The notes: generated by a model from the sequence alone, not told the origin. Positions 46,713 to 55,717 are shown, counted from the first letter of the stretch. The stretch: 64,000 bases of DNA from Alkaliphilus flagellatus (GCF_018919215.1 NZ_JAHLQK010000003.1:1-64000), one strand, 5' to 3'. Translations and numbers: made by a program.

Positions 46713-48542
46713 ATGTGTGGAATAGTAGGATATATAGGAAATAGAGACTCTGTAAATGTATTAATCGACGGATTAGAAAAATTAGAATATAGAGGTTATG
46801 ACTCAGCTGGTATAGCTATACTGAACGACAATAATAATATAGAAATGAAAAAATATAAAGGTAGACTAGCTATATTAAAAGAAAATATAAAGGAAGTCAA
46901 TATAAAAGGAAACTTAGGGATAGGCCATACAAGATGGGCCACTCATGGAGAACCATCAGATAGAAATTCCCATCCTCATCTAAATCCATCTAAAACTATA
47001 TCTGTAGTTCATAATGGTATAATCGAGAACTTTAATCAGTTGAGGGAAGAGCTTCAAGGAAAGGGATATGAGTTTTTATCAGAAACTGATACGGAGGTTA
47101 TTCCTCACCTTATAGATTATTACTACAATGGAAATTTATTAGATGCAATAAAAAAGGCAATAGAAAGATTAGAAGGAGCATTTGCTATTGTAGTAATGTC
47201 GAAGGAAGAACCTGAAAAGTTAATTGCTGTAAGAAAAGATAGTCCTCTAATCATCGGTGTAGGAGAAGGTGAAAACTTCATAGCATCAGATATACCTGCA
47301 GTTATAAACTATACAAGAAAAATATATTTATTAGAAAATGAAGAAATGGCGGTATTAGAGAAAGATAATATATCCATTATGGATTTTAAAGGTAATGTAA
47401 TAGAAAAGGAAATTTATAATGTAACTTGGGATATAAGTCAGGCAGAAAAAGGTGGCTATGACCACTTTATGATAAAAGAAATATTTGAACAGCCAAAGGC
47501 ATTAAGGGATACAATTTCTCCAAGGATAACAAAGGATGGTAGTATTAAATTAGATAATATTAATATTACAAAGGAATATATAAAGAATATAAATAAAATA
47601 TATATAGTTGCCTGCGGTACAGCTTACCATGCTGGAATAGTAGGAAAAAGTTTAATAGAAAAGTATGCTAAAATACCTGTGTTAACAGATGTAGCGTCAG
47701 AGTTTAGATATAATAATCCATTTATAGATGAAAAAACTTTAATGATAGTTGTAAGTCAATCTGGTGAAACAGCGGACACGTTGGCTGCATTAAGACTTGC
47801 AAAGGAAAAAGGTGCACGAACATTAGCTCTATGTAATGTGGTAGGAAGTTCTATAGCTAGAGAAGCTGATGATGTATTTTATACATGGGCAGGGCCAGAA
47901 ATAGCAGTAGCTTCAACAAAGGCTTATACAACCCAAGTAGCTGCTTTTATTATTATAGCCTTATATCTAGGAAAATTAAATGAAAATATAAGTGATAGTG
48001 AATATAATACTATTTTGAAAGAGGTCATAAAACTGCCTGAAAAGGTTGATTATATATTAAATGATATTTTCAAAGTAAAGGATATTGCATCCAATATGAT
48101 GAATCAGGATGATATATTTTTTATAGGAAGAGGAATAGACTACAATGTAGCTATGGAGGGTTCTTTAAAATTAAAAGAGGTATCCTATATACATTCAGAA
48201 GCTATGGCAGCAGGAGAGTTAAAACATGGTACCTTAGCATTAATAGAAGAGGGAACGCCTGTTATAGCCCTAGCTACTCAAGATAATCTTTATGATAAGA
48301 TGATAAGCAATATAAGAGAAGTAAAAGCAAGGGGAGGATATATAATAGCAGTTTCAAAGGAAGGGAATACTTCAATAGAAAAGTCTGCAGATAAAGTAAT
48401 CTATATACCTGATACCATGGATGATATTATAGGTATACTATCGATTATTCCGCTACAGTTAATATCCTATTATGTAGCCTTAGGAAAAAATTGTGATGTA
48501 GATAAACCAAGGAACTTGGCAAAATCCGTTACTGTGGAGTAG
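46713..48542 (+). CDS. glmS: glutamine--fructose-6-phosphate aminotransferase (isomerizing)
   Basis: A 609-residue enzyme making glucosamine-6-phosphate for cell wall precursors. The N-terminal nucleophile Cys2 is in MCGIVGYIG, the glutaminase domain has GIGHTRWATHG and SHPH, and the two SIS domains contain ACGTAYHAG, SQSGETADTLAALR and STKAYTTQV. The C-terminus is DKPRNLAKSVTVE, the conserved end whose DNA is the TnsD target in Tn7-like transposition. A decayed Tn7-like element starts 24 bases after its stop. Shine-Dalgarno AAAAAGGTGATAAT. Confidence 0.97.
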   Translation: MCGIVGYIGNRDSVNVLIDGLEKLEYRGYDSAGIAILNDNNNIEMKKYKGRLAILKENIKEVNIKGNLGIGHTRWATHGEPSDRNSHPHLNPSKTISVVHNGIIENFNQLREELQGKGYEFLSETDTEVIPHLIDYYYNGNLLDAIKKAIERLEGAFAIVVMSKEEPEKLIAVRKDSPLIIGVGEGENFIASDIPAVINYTRKIYLLENEEMAVLEKDNISIMDFKGNVIEKEIYNVTWDISQAEKGGYDHFMIKEIFEQPKALRDTISPRITKDGSIKLDNINITKEYIKNINKIYIVACGTAYHAGIVGKSLIEKYAKIPVLTDVASEFRYNNPFIDEKTLMIVVSQSGETADTLAALRLAKEKGARTLALCNVVGSSIAREADDVFYTWAGPEIAVASTKAYTTQVAAFIIIALYLGKLNENISDSEYNTILKEVIKLPEKVDYILNDIFKVKDIASNMMNQDDIFFIGRGIDYNVAMEGSLKLKEVSYIHSEAMAAGELKHGTLALIEEGTPVIALATQDNLYDKMISNIREVKARGGYIIAVSKEGNTSIEKSADKVIYIPDTMDDIIGILSIIPLQLISYYVALGKNCDVDKPRNLAKSVTVE

Positions 48543-48655
48543 TGTGGAGTGAATTATAAACATTTTGTAGTTTTTAAAAAAAGTTAAACTGTTTTAAAAA
48601 AGTTAAATCGAAATCATCTCTTTATGGTAACATATACCATAGAGAGGTGATTTTT

Positions 48656-48871
48656 TTGTCTAAAAGAAAAAGAAATATAAATGAGGATAAAATAAAAAAA
48701 TATATAGATGAGGGTAGGGGGCAAGGAGTTGGATAAAATTATAAACCATGGATAAAGAGTCAGGATGTCCCATCTTTGGGAAGAGCAACAAGGCTAAAAG
48801 GAATTAAAACTAATAGACAGCATGAGTTTTTATCAGATTTAGAGATAGATAGTTACGAGGGGGTTTATTAA
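48656..48871 (+). pseudogene. TnsA-like transposase endonuclease, N-terminal fragment
   Basis: TTG start after AGAGAGGTGATTTTT. The frame encodes LSKRKRNINEDKIKKYI, then DEGRGQGVG, a TAA stop (48734-48736), NYKPWIKSQDVPSLGR, ATRLKGIKTNRQHEFLSDLE and a short unrelated tail ending at the next gene's ATG. The pieces match the N-terminus of TnsA endonucleases (EGRGQG.., YKPW, QDVPS.GR, K..RQHEFLSDLE). The stop replaces the Glu usual before YKPW. Only about 70 of roughly 270 residues remain, so it is broken twice. Confidence 0.82.
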
Positions 48872-50886
48872 TGAAAATGAATGAAAAAACATATCTAAGT
48901 ATAGAAGAGATTATTTCATTACCAACTTTATCAAGTACAATCATAAGTGATGATGGCAAAAACGTAGCATTTGTTAAGAAGACAACTAACTGGAAAGACA
49001 ATAAATATAGGAATCATGTATGGATATATGAAAAAGATAAGGGGCAGTGTTACCCATTAACGACTAGGGATATAGATAGTACATACCCATTATGGTCTCC
49101 AGATTCTAGAGATATCGCATACCTTAGCCCAGTTGGTGACGGGGATAATAAGAAAAATCAGATCTTTGTTAAGTCAATAGATGGTTATAGTGGGGTTCAA
49201 ATTACTGATGAGGAAGAAGGGGTCAGTAAATTCAAATGGGAGCCTACTGGCAAGGGCTTTTATTATGTTGCACAGTCAAAAGAATCTGAGTCGATAAAGA
49301 AACGTAAGAAACTATATGGAGATTTCCATCATATAGACAAGGAATACCAGAATAATTGTTTATATTACATTGAAATAGAAAAAATGATACAAAATAATAA
49401 ATATGAACACCCAGAAAATTCTGATAGTGCTGGTAAGGATAAAGATGAACACGAAAATAGCGTTGTTTATCAACTAACTGATGGTAAGGATTTTCATATC
49501 CATGAATTTGATATTTCAAATGATGGGAAAAAGGTTGTATTTATGGCTACACCAAGCCCAAATATGGGAGATTATATTAATGGAGATCTATACATACTAG
49601 ATATTAAAGCTGGAGAGCTACAAAAGATGAATATAGATAAGTTGTTGGGAGGGAGAGTTTGCTTTTCTCCTGAAGGCACTAAAATATGTTATTCAGCAAG
49701 CATAAGGGAGAAGGATTACTATAAGACCCATATACAAGACAGTACACTAGAGATATACGATATTAATAGTGGAGAGCTAATTCACCCTTTGACAGATTTT
49801 GATAGTACGGTTATTCCATTACGATGGACAAATAAAGGAATTTTAATTAGATGGCAGAATAAAACTAATTATCTTATTGGGTTGCTATCTGAGAATGGCA
49901 CTGTGGAAATGTTAAGCGAAAAAGTAGATAGCTTTATAATGGATGCTTCTATAACAAGGGATGGAAATCATATATCCTATAATAAGGCTATAACAAATGA
50001 AACCTTTGAAATCTATTTAGACGATAAAAAAATAACGAATGAAAATAGCTTTTTCAAAGAAAAGCTTAAAAGTAACAGGGAAATAATCTCATGGCAAAGT
50101 AGTGATGGTCTTGAAATAGAGGGAGTTTTATCAACCCCAGTAGAGTTTGACGCAAATAAAAAATATCCCTTATTAGTGGTAATCCATGGTGGTCCGGATT
50201 GGGCATCCTTTCCAATATTTTCAGACTGTTTTAATGAGAAATATCCTATTGAACAGTTTATCGAAAAAGGCTTTATAGTTTTAGAACCAAACTACAGGGG
50301 AAGTTCTGGTTATGGTAATGAATTCTTAAAAGCAAACTATAGAAAACTGGGAATTGCTAACTACGATGATGTTATATCTGGAGTGGATAAACTAGTTGAC
50401 AAAGGGATTGCAGATAAAGATAGAGTAGGGGTTATGGGATGGAGCAACGGGGGATATATATCAGCTTTCTGTTCTACATTTAGTAGTAGATTTAAAGCTA
50501 TTTCAGTTGGAGGTGGAATTACTAATTGGAGTACCCATTATGTAAATACAGATATACCTTACTTTATTAGGATGTATTTAGGAAATAATCCATGGAATGA
50601 TCCAGAGATATATACTAAAACATCACCAATGACATATATTAAATCAGCCTGTACTCCCACCTTAATCCAACATGGCGAAAAGGATGCAAGAGTTCCAGCT
50701 CCAAATGCATATGAGCTATATCAAGGATTAAGGGATATGGAAGTTGATACAGAATTAATTATATTTAAAGGAATGGCATATAGTTCTGACCAGCCAGGAA
50801 TTAATGTGGCTATTATGAAGCAGAATTTGATGTGGTTTTCACACTATATTCTTGGAGAAAGTATGAAAGATTTTAGGGTTTTATGA
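48871..50886 (+). CDS. S9 family (acylaminoacyl) peptidase with altered catalytic His
   Basis: A 671-residue prolyl-oligopeptidase-family protein. The N-terminal 400 residues are a beta-propeller (DSTYPLWSPDSRDIAYLS and similar), and the C-terminal 270 an alpha/beta hydrolase: HGGPDWA oxyanion region, nucleophile Ser525 in GWSNGG, Asp605 in HGEKDARVP. Relatives have a catalytic His in KGM-x-HG just before the last helix; here the segment is KGMAYSSDQPGIN, so the expected His is Tyr637. It may be inactive or altered. No signal peptide. It lies inside the Tn7-like element. Confidence 0.85.
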   Translation: MKMNEKTYLSIEEIISLPTLSSTIISDDGKNVAFVKKTTNWKDNKYRNHVWIYEKDKGQCYPLTTRDIDSTYPLWSPDSRDIAYLSPVGDGDNKKNQIFVKSIDGYSGVQITDEEEGVSKFKWEPTGKGFYYVAQSKESESIKKRKKLYGDFHHIDKEYQNNCLYYIEIEKMIQNNKYEHPENSDSAGKDKDEHENSVVYQLTDGKDFHIHEFDISNDGKKVVFMATPSPNMGDYINGDLYILDIKAGELQKMNIDKLLGGRVCFSPEGTKICYSASIREKDYYKTHIQDSTLEIYDINSGELIHPLTDFDSTVIPLRWTNKGILIRWQNKTNYLIGLLSENGTVEMLSEKVDSFIMDASITRDGNHISYNKAITNETFEIYLDDKKITNENSFFKEKLKSNREIISWQSSDGLEIEGVLSTPVEFDANKKYPLLVVIHGGPDWASFPIFSDCFNEKYPIEQFIEKGFIVLEPNYRGSSGYGNEFLKANYRKLGIANYDDVISGVDKLVDKGIADKDRVGVMGWSNGGYISAFCSTFSSRFKAISVGGGITNWSTHYVNTDIPYFIRMYLGNNPWNDPEIYTKTSPMTYIKSACTPTLIQHGEKDARVPAPNAYELYQGLRDMEVDTELIIFKGMAYSSDQPGINVAIMKQNLMWFSHYILGESMKDFRVL

Positions 50887-51270
50887 TTAATAAATGGATA
50901 TCCTCACAGGATACATAAGAATGAAACAGTCTTCATAAGGAAGCTTTTTTTCTTATTTAGCCTGTGATTGTAGCTCTATGATTTCCATGTGAATTTCCAC
51001 TGTATAATACTCTAGCAACTACATTGACTTACAATTTTATAGCAACGTTATGGCATTAAGCTCCCTGTACCTTTGTAGGGGTACGGAAACGATTCGTGTA
51101 AAAACTGCAATAGGATAAAAACGTGGCTCAGATATGGAAAATTACATATTTGCCACGTTTTCTTCTTATAAAAGATTAATTAGACCTAGAAGGCAAAGTA
51201 GAGATAAGAAATGGATACTTCAGTACAACTGATTTATCTACGGGACAAAAAAAGATATATTAAATAAAAT
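50887..51270. other. non-coding and remnant sequence inside the Tn7-like element
   Basis: A weak hairpin terminator (CTTCATAAGGAAG then T-run, 50932-50955) follows the peptidase gene. AAAACGTGGC and GCCACGTTTT (51118-51167) are a perfect 10-bp inverted repeat. Short frames such as VNVVARVLYSGNSHGNHRAT on the minus strand (about 50960-51030) look like the tail of a lost gene, but I could not name it. Confidence 0.4.
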
Positions 51271-51375
51271 GATCAAACTTTTTTAAAAAAATGAATGTGG
51301 GTAAAATGCCAAAGAGCTAAATTTTGATCAAACTTTTTTTAACACCTACAATTACTTATGAAACACTTAATATTT

Positions 51376-52359
51376 TTAGTAATCATTGTTTTTGAAAATT
51401 TGATTATAGACAGTAAATGCATCCAAAATATTGAACTGCTCCGTCTGAGGATTTCCATCTGCATTAGCAGTCACCAAAATATATTCCTTGCCATCTATTT
51501 TTGCCAAACTAGCAAGGCATAGTTGGGCTTCTTCCGTATAACCAGTTTTTCCACCTTCGATAATACCGTTATTTACATCTTGTGTATCCATTTTTTTGAA
51601 CATCGTGCTTTGAAAAGTGATTCCATCGGGGTGAAGATTCGTTGCTTTTGTCGTATAACGTTTTGAGGTATATACTTCTCGAAATGTATCGTTTCGCAAT
51701 GCATATTCCAGTAATTTTGCAATATCATTTACAGTGCTATAATGATTGGTATCATGTAGTCCTGTAGAATTAGTAAAATGAGTATTATTCATTCCTAATT
51801 TTTTAGCCTTTTTATTCATTAAACTTACATAATTTTCTTCTGAACCTGCGATTGCATCAGCTAACCCGATAGAGCTTTCTGCTCCAGATGGTAATAAGAC
51901 TCCATAAATTAAATCGATTGCTGCTACCTTTTCATTGGGTAAAAAACCTGCCATAGAAGCATTTTTAGAATACAATTCCTGAAACATATCTTCTGACAGA
52001 TGGATTATTTCGTCTAAATCTGGTAGATTTTCAATTGCTAGTATTGCTGTCATAATTTTTGTAAGGGATGCTGGGTAGATTCTTTCATCAGATGATTTAT
52101 TTAATAATATCCCATAATCATCTAAAGAAATGAGAATGGCGTTTGAACTATACAAGCCATCAGTTGCAATCTGGTTAATTTCCTTGTAAATTCTTGTTTC
52201 TTGGGTTTTTACAGGTGATTCTATTTGTTGGTTATTTTTACTTATTAGACTATTTGGCAAAAATAAAGCTATGATACATACCGCACATACACATAGTATT
52301 GATAGAACACATTTTATTTTTCTCTTTTTTCTTTTATATTTTTGTCTATCAGCTCTCAT
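51376..52359 (-). CDS. VanY-type serine D,D-carboxypeptidase
   Basis: A 327-residue penicillin-binding-protein-like carboxypeptidase. An N-terminal basic stretch and membrane anchor (about residues 16-36) are followed by the catalytic SLTK tetrad (Ser98, Lys101), an SGA motif (about 158) at the SxN position and a KTG motif in GGKTGYT (about 245). It would trim terminal D-Ala from peptidoglycan stems outside the membrane. It resembles the serine-type VanY of vanD/vanG clusters and follows vanR-vanS in the same order as there. ATG 52359 is chosen for its AAGGAGGAATATTAAA signal. Confidence 0.85.
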   Translation of the reverse strand: MRADRQKYKRKKRKIKCVLSILCVCAVCIIALFLPNSLISKNNQQIESPVKTQETRIYKEINQIATDGLYSSNAILISLDDYGILLNKSSDERIYPASLTKIMTAILAIENLPDLDEIIHLSEDMFQELYSKNASMAGFLPNEKVAAIDLIYGVLLPSGAESSIGLADAIAGSEENYVSLMNKKAKKLGMNNTHFTNSTGLHDTNHYSTVNDIAKLLEYALRNDTFREVYTSKRYTTKATNLHPDGITFQSTMFKKMDTQDVNNGIIEGGKTGYTEEAQLCLASLAKIDGKEYILVTANADGNPQTEQFNILDAFTVYNQIFKNNDY

Positions 52360-52515
52360 TTTAATATTCCTCCTTAAATGCAAATTACAATATTATCTTA
52401 CAACATAATTCTAATAAAATTGAATATTTTTTGTGTAAACAACGGCTTATAGATTTATTAAGATTCCCTTATAGACTACTTAATATTTACAGTATTTAAA
52501 ACTATATTAAAAATA

Positions 52516-52566
52516 AAAAAACACTATTCTTTTATGAAATTTTATATCATACAGGAATAGTGTTTC
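52516..52566 (-). terminator. terminator between vanS and vanY
   Basis: The minus strand reads AAACACTATTCC...GAATAGTGTTTTTTTATTTT directly after the vanS stop. It suggests that vanRS and the carboxypeptidase gene are separate transcripts, or that read-through is regulated. Confidence 0.82.
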
Positions 52567-53715
52567 TTAGCTATTGATTACGCCCGGTATCTTTATATGG
52601 AATATTGTATAATCATCGTTACTTTCTGCATGAATTTCACCTTCATGTAAGATTACAATTTCCTTGGCAATAGCGAGACCTAGCCCAGCATTGCCGGTGT
52701 CTGTTCCTCTGGATTCATCCAGTCTATAAAATTTTTCAAATATACTATCTAGTTTTTGCGGCGGAATACTTTTTCCATAATTTTTAAAGGTTATAATGGC
52801 ATTGTGTGATTGTTTATAAACATCTATTATGATTTTGCTATTTTTATCACCATATGCAATTGCATTTTTAAATACATTATTAAATACTCGTGCCAGTTTA
52901 TCTGAATCGCCACAAAGCATAATATCGTCTTCTGCATTTACTACAACCTCTTGCTTTTTTTCAGAAAGCATTGGATAAAATTCATCTGCCATTTGAAATA
53001 ACATATAGGATAGATTAAAGTCTTTTTTATCTAATACAATGGTCTGGAGATTATATCTTGTAATTTCAAAAAATTCATTGATAAGTTTTTCCAGGCGATT
53101 TGCTTTTTCTAAAGTAATTTCCATATATTTTGCCCTTTGTTCAATTGGCATATCTGGTATTTCTGACATTAAATCTAAGTATCCGATAACTGAAGTAAGA
53201 GGAGTTTTTATATCATGTGCCAAATAAACAACTAAATCATTCTTTCTTTGTTCTGCCTGTTTTGCATCTCTTTCTCTCTTCTCCAGAATATGTTTAAACA
53301 TATTTAGTTTAGTTTCCATGAAGCTCATTTCTGGGGATAGTTCAATTTCATCATCTGAACCCTTCATCAAATCGTCCATACCCTTATCAATTTCATCAAA
53401 GTACCTTGTAACCCAAGAAATAGCAAATTGAAAAATAATTAAGAAAAAAATGCCACTTAAAACTAACATAATTTTATCCCTGTTATTACGGAATATATAT
53501 TGATGAATAATCACTGCATCTGAATCAGATAAATAAAATGTATTTCGTAAGAAATCTACAATCCAATTACCAAAATGACCCCGTAATACTGAACTTAATA
53601 ACATTAAAAACCCAACGCTTGCTAAAATAAGTATTAATACCTTAAAGAATATTTTTCGCTTGAATGCTAAATAATCATTTCTTCTAGTTTTATTAGTTTT
53701 CAATTTTATAACCAA
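52567..53715 (-). CDS. vanS: VanS-type sensor histidine kinase
   Basis: About 382 residues. Two membrane helices (near residues 24-44 and 84-104) flank a short external loop, RGHFGNWIVDFLRNTF. After EKRERDAKQAEQRKNDLVVY comes the H box LAHDIKTPLTSVIGY (His about 167), then an N box (NNVFKNAIAY) and G boxes (GNAGLGLAIAKEI). The residues around the helices and H box closely resemble VanS of acquired glycopeptide-resistance operons. The start is uncertain: TTG 53715 gives the VIKLK N-terminus of VanS and overlaps vanR by 23 bases. Confidence 0.9.
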   Translation of the reverse strand: MVIKLKTNKTRRNDYLAFKRKIFFKVLILILASVGFLMLLSSVLRGHFGNWIVDFLRNTFYLSDSDAVIIHQYIFRNNRDKIMLVLSGIFFLIIFQFAISWVTRYFDEIDKGMDDLMKGSDDEIELSPEMSFMETKLNMFKHILEKRERDAKQAEQRKNDLVVYLAHDIKTPLTSVIGYLDLMSEIPDMPIEQRAKYMEITLEKANRLEKLINEFFEITRYNLQTIVLDKKDFNLSYMLFQMADEFYPMLSEKKQEVVVNAEDDIMLCGDSDKLARVFNNVFKNAIAYGDKNSKIIIDVYKQSHNAIITFKNYGKSIPPQKLDSIFEKFYRLDESRGTDTGNAGLGLAIAKEIVILHEGEIHAESNDDYTIFHIKIPGVINS

Positions 53716-54391
53716 CTCCCCATACGGTTTTGATATATTTCGGATTTTCAGCTGAATCATTCATTTTTTCTCTTAAGTGTCTAATGTGAACCATAATGGT
53801 GTTGTTACTGCTGCTAAAGTATTTATCCCCCCAAACGTCATGGAATAACCTGTCAGAGCTTACGACCTGACCTTTATTCTCACATAAAACCCATAGAATT
53901 GAAAATTCTGTAGGAGTCAAGGACAATGGTTTTTCATTTAAAAAACACTCATGAGTATTTTTGTCTACCACTAGACCTCCTATAGAAATTATGTTTTCTT
54001 TTTGAGATTTGTCTAATTGGTTGTATTTCGTGAACCTTCTTAATTGAGCCTTTACTCGAGCCACTAGCTCTAATGGTCGAAATGGCTTTGTAATATAATC
54101 ATCTGCACCTAATGTTAAACCTGTGATTTTATCTATTTCTTCATCTTTTGCAGTCAACATAATGATTGGAAAGTTATAAGAATCTCGTATTTTTTGACAA
54201 ATGGAAAATCCATCTATATCTGGAAGCATGATGTCTAAAATAGCCATATCCAACTGTTCGGTTTCTATAACTTTCATTGCTTCTGCTCCTGTATAACACT
54301 TGAACACTATGAAATTTTCATTTTTTAGATACAATTCGATTAAATTAGCAATTGCTTTTTCATCTTCAACTATTAAAATTTTAGTATACAT
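53693..54391 (-). CDS. vanR: VanR-type response regulator
   Basis: A 232-residue OmpR/PhoB-family regulator. The receiver has ILIVEDEKAIANLIELYLKNENF, phospho-acceptor Asp in LDIMLPDIDG (about residue 53) and ITKPFRPLELVARVKAQLRRF; the winged helix ends HIRHLREKMND and YIKTVWGVGYKIEN. The sequence closely follows VanR of vanA/vanG-type systems. It overlaps vanS by 23 bases, as those genes do. Shine-Dalgarno GAAGGTGAATATAT. Its target promoter is most likely that of the neighbouring carboxypeptidase gene and perhaps vanW. Confidence 0.92.
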   Translation of the reverse strand: MYTKILIVEDEKAIANLIELYLKNENFIVFKCYTGAEAMKVIETEQLDMAILDIMLPDIDGFSICQKIRDSYNFPIIMLTAKDEEIDKITGLTLGADDYITKPFRPLELVARVKAQLRRFTKYNQLDKSQKENIISIGGLVVDKNTHECFLNEKPLSLTPTEFSILWVLCENKGQVVSSDRLFHDVWGDKYFSSSNNTIMVHIRHLREKMNDSAENPKYIKTVWGVGYKIEN

Positions 54392-54949
54392 ATATTCACC
54401 TTCTTTTTTTATATCTAGTTATAAGAGTACTTCAACCCTTATTCTGATTTATTTTTATTTACTTAAAGAGTCAAATTTTGTTCTTGAGTACTTACTTTTG
54501 CATATATAAATACCACAATTGAAATATTCTTCTATAGTAATTTATATCATTATAGTAAGTTAAACGATTAGTCCAGTCAATATACTTACTATGTAAATTG
54601 CTTATTTACAGTAATTTAGAAAAAATTAAATAAAGTAATACAAAGGATTATTTACGTTACTGTTTAATATGTTTAACAATACATTTATGTTATAATCATT
54701 ACAAAAACAGAAAAAAATTAGAGTGTCATTATTTGATAATGAATCATCTGAAAAGATGTATAATAATTTTGAAGGAAGGATTAAAATATTGATAGAAGCA
54801 CCCACGATTATAGAACTGTTTGGAAATTATATCTTTGATTGTTAAACTAATTGGGGTGTCGCTAGTATTGTCGCTATTAAGGGAAGATATGCAATGAAAT
54901 TATTACGGTTCAATCTTTTTAGAAATTGACAATTTATATCAATTAAATA
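54392..54949. other. intergenic region upstream of vanR
   Basis: AT-rich. A possible gene remnant is at 54790-54846: TTG followed by IEAPTIIELFGNYIFDC and a stop, with GAAGGAAGG before it. The stretch after it (54850-54930) shows short open frames (WGVASIVAIKGRYAMKLLRF) that could be the same broken gene in other frames. I could not assign a family. Confidence 0.4.
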
Positions 54950-54985
54950 AAAGTGAGACTATACTTTGAATATAGTCTCGTTAAT
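54950..54985 (-). terminator. rubrerythrin terminator
   Basis: The minus strand reads GAGACTATA, seven-base loop, TATAGTCTC, ACTTTTATTT. It lies about 65 bases after the rubrerythrin stop. Confidence 0.65.
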
Positions 54986-55048
54986 TACTCTAAAGTTAAA
55001 AAACTTTTATATGTGTTATCTAAGCAATAGAAGATTTTTAAATATAAA

Positions 55049-55639
55049 TTAATAGTTTTCAGCTAAAACTTCAAAATGGCCTTGTGGGTGAATACAGGCA
55101 GGGCATAACTCTGGAGCACTTTCTCCTTCGTGTACATAACCACAGTTGTTACATTTCCAAGATGTCTTTTCTTCTTTTTTAAATACTTGATCTTTTTCAA
55201 TGTTCTCTAGAAGCTTTAAATAACGAGCTTCGTGATGCTTTTCAACTTCTGCAATTTTTCTAAAGGCAACAGCTACTTCTGGAAATCCTTCTTCATCAGC
55301 AATGTTAGCAAACTCAGGGTAAAGTTCTGTCCACTCTTCGTTTTCTCCTTCAGCAGCAGCTTTTAAGTTAAACTTAGTATCACCTAAAGCAGCAGGGAAA
55401 GAAGCTGTAATTTCTAAACATTCACCATTAATTTGAGTATCTTCCTTTAAAAACTTATAGAAACGTTTTGCGTGTTCTTTTTCATTATCTGCTGTTTCTG
55501 TAAATAAGTTAGAGATTTGAACATAGCCTTCTTTCTTTGCTTGAGATGCATAATATGTATAACGATTTCTCGCTTGGGACTCTCCAGCAAAGGCTTTTAA
55601 TAGATTTTCAGCAGTTTTTGTACCTTTTAAAGATTTCAT
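55049..55639 (-). CDS. rbr: rubrerythrin
   Basis: A 196-residue non-haem iron peroxidase. The N-terminal ferritin-like domain has repeated E-x-x-H metal motifs ([38 protein letters not shown]), and the C-terminal rubredoxin domain has [12 protein letters not shown] and [14 protein letters not shown] with four cysteines. It detoxifies hydrogen peroxide in anaerobes. ATG 55639 is used because AGGAGGAGACACTAT precedes it; 11 further upstream codons are open but atypical. Confidence 0.95.
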   Translation of the reverse strand: MKSLKGTKTAENLLKAFAGESQARNRYTYYASQAKKEGYVQISNLFTETADNEKEHAKRFYKFLKEDTQINGECLEITASFPAALGDTKFNLKAAAEGENEEWTELYPEFANIADEEGFPEVAVAFRKIAEVEKHHEARYLKLLENIEKDQVFKKEEKTSWKCNNCGYVHEGESAPELCPACIHPQGHFEVLAENY

Positions 55640-55677
55640 ATAGTGTCTCCTCCTGTGAGTAATATTTTTCAAGTAAA

Positions 55678-55717
55678 ATTATATCATAAGATTTAGTAAG
55701 CTATATAATAATTATGT
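55678..55717 (-). promoter_or_regulatory. rubrerythrin promoter with PerR-like box
   Basis: A -10 TATAAT (minus strand, 55683-55678) lies about 40 bases before the start codon. ATATAATAATTATGT (55703-55717) matches about 12 of 14 positions of the Per box TTATAATNATTATAA and overlaps the place of the -35. Confidence 0.4.

Larger units (their letters stand above)
48566..51350 (+). mobile_element. decayed Tn7-like element in the glmS attachment site
   Basis: The left boundary TGTAGTTTTTAAAAAAAGTT (48566-48585) starts 24 bases after the glmS stop. The right boundary is the inverted counterpart, reading TGTAGGTGTTAAAAAAAGTT on the minus strand (51350-51331): 18 of 20 bases agree. A second TTTTAAAAAAGTT repeat lies inside each end (48592-48604; 51277-51289 inverted), as expected for TnsB sites. 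Inside are a broken tnsA and an S9 peptidase gene. The 5-base sequences outside the ends (CATTT and ATTAC) do not match, so no target duplication is seen. No tnsB, tnsC or tnsD remains. Confidence 0.75.

Noticed and set aside
51271-51350. Simple AT-rich noise at the far end of the Tn7-like element
   Set aside because: The 18-of-20 match to the glmS-proximal end, with the same internal second repeat, is too specific for chance, so it is reported as the element end.
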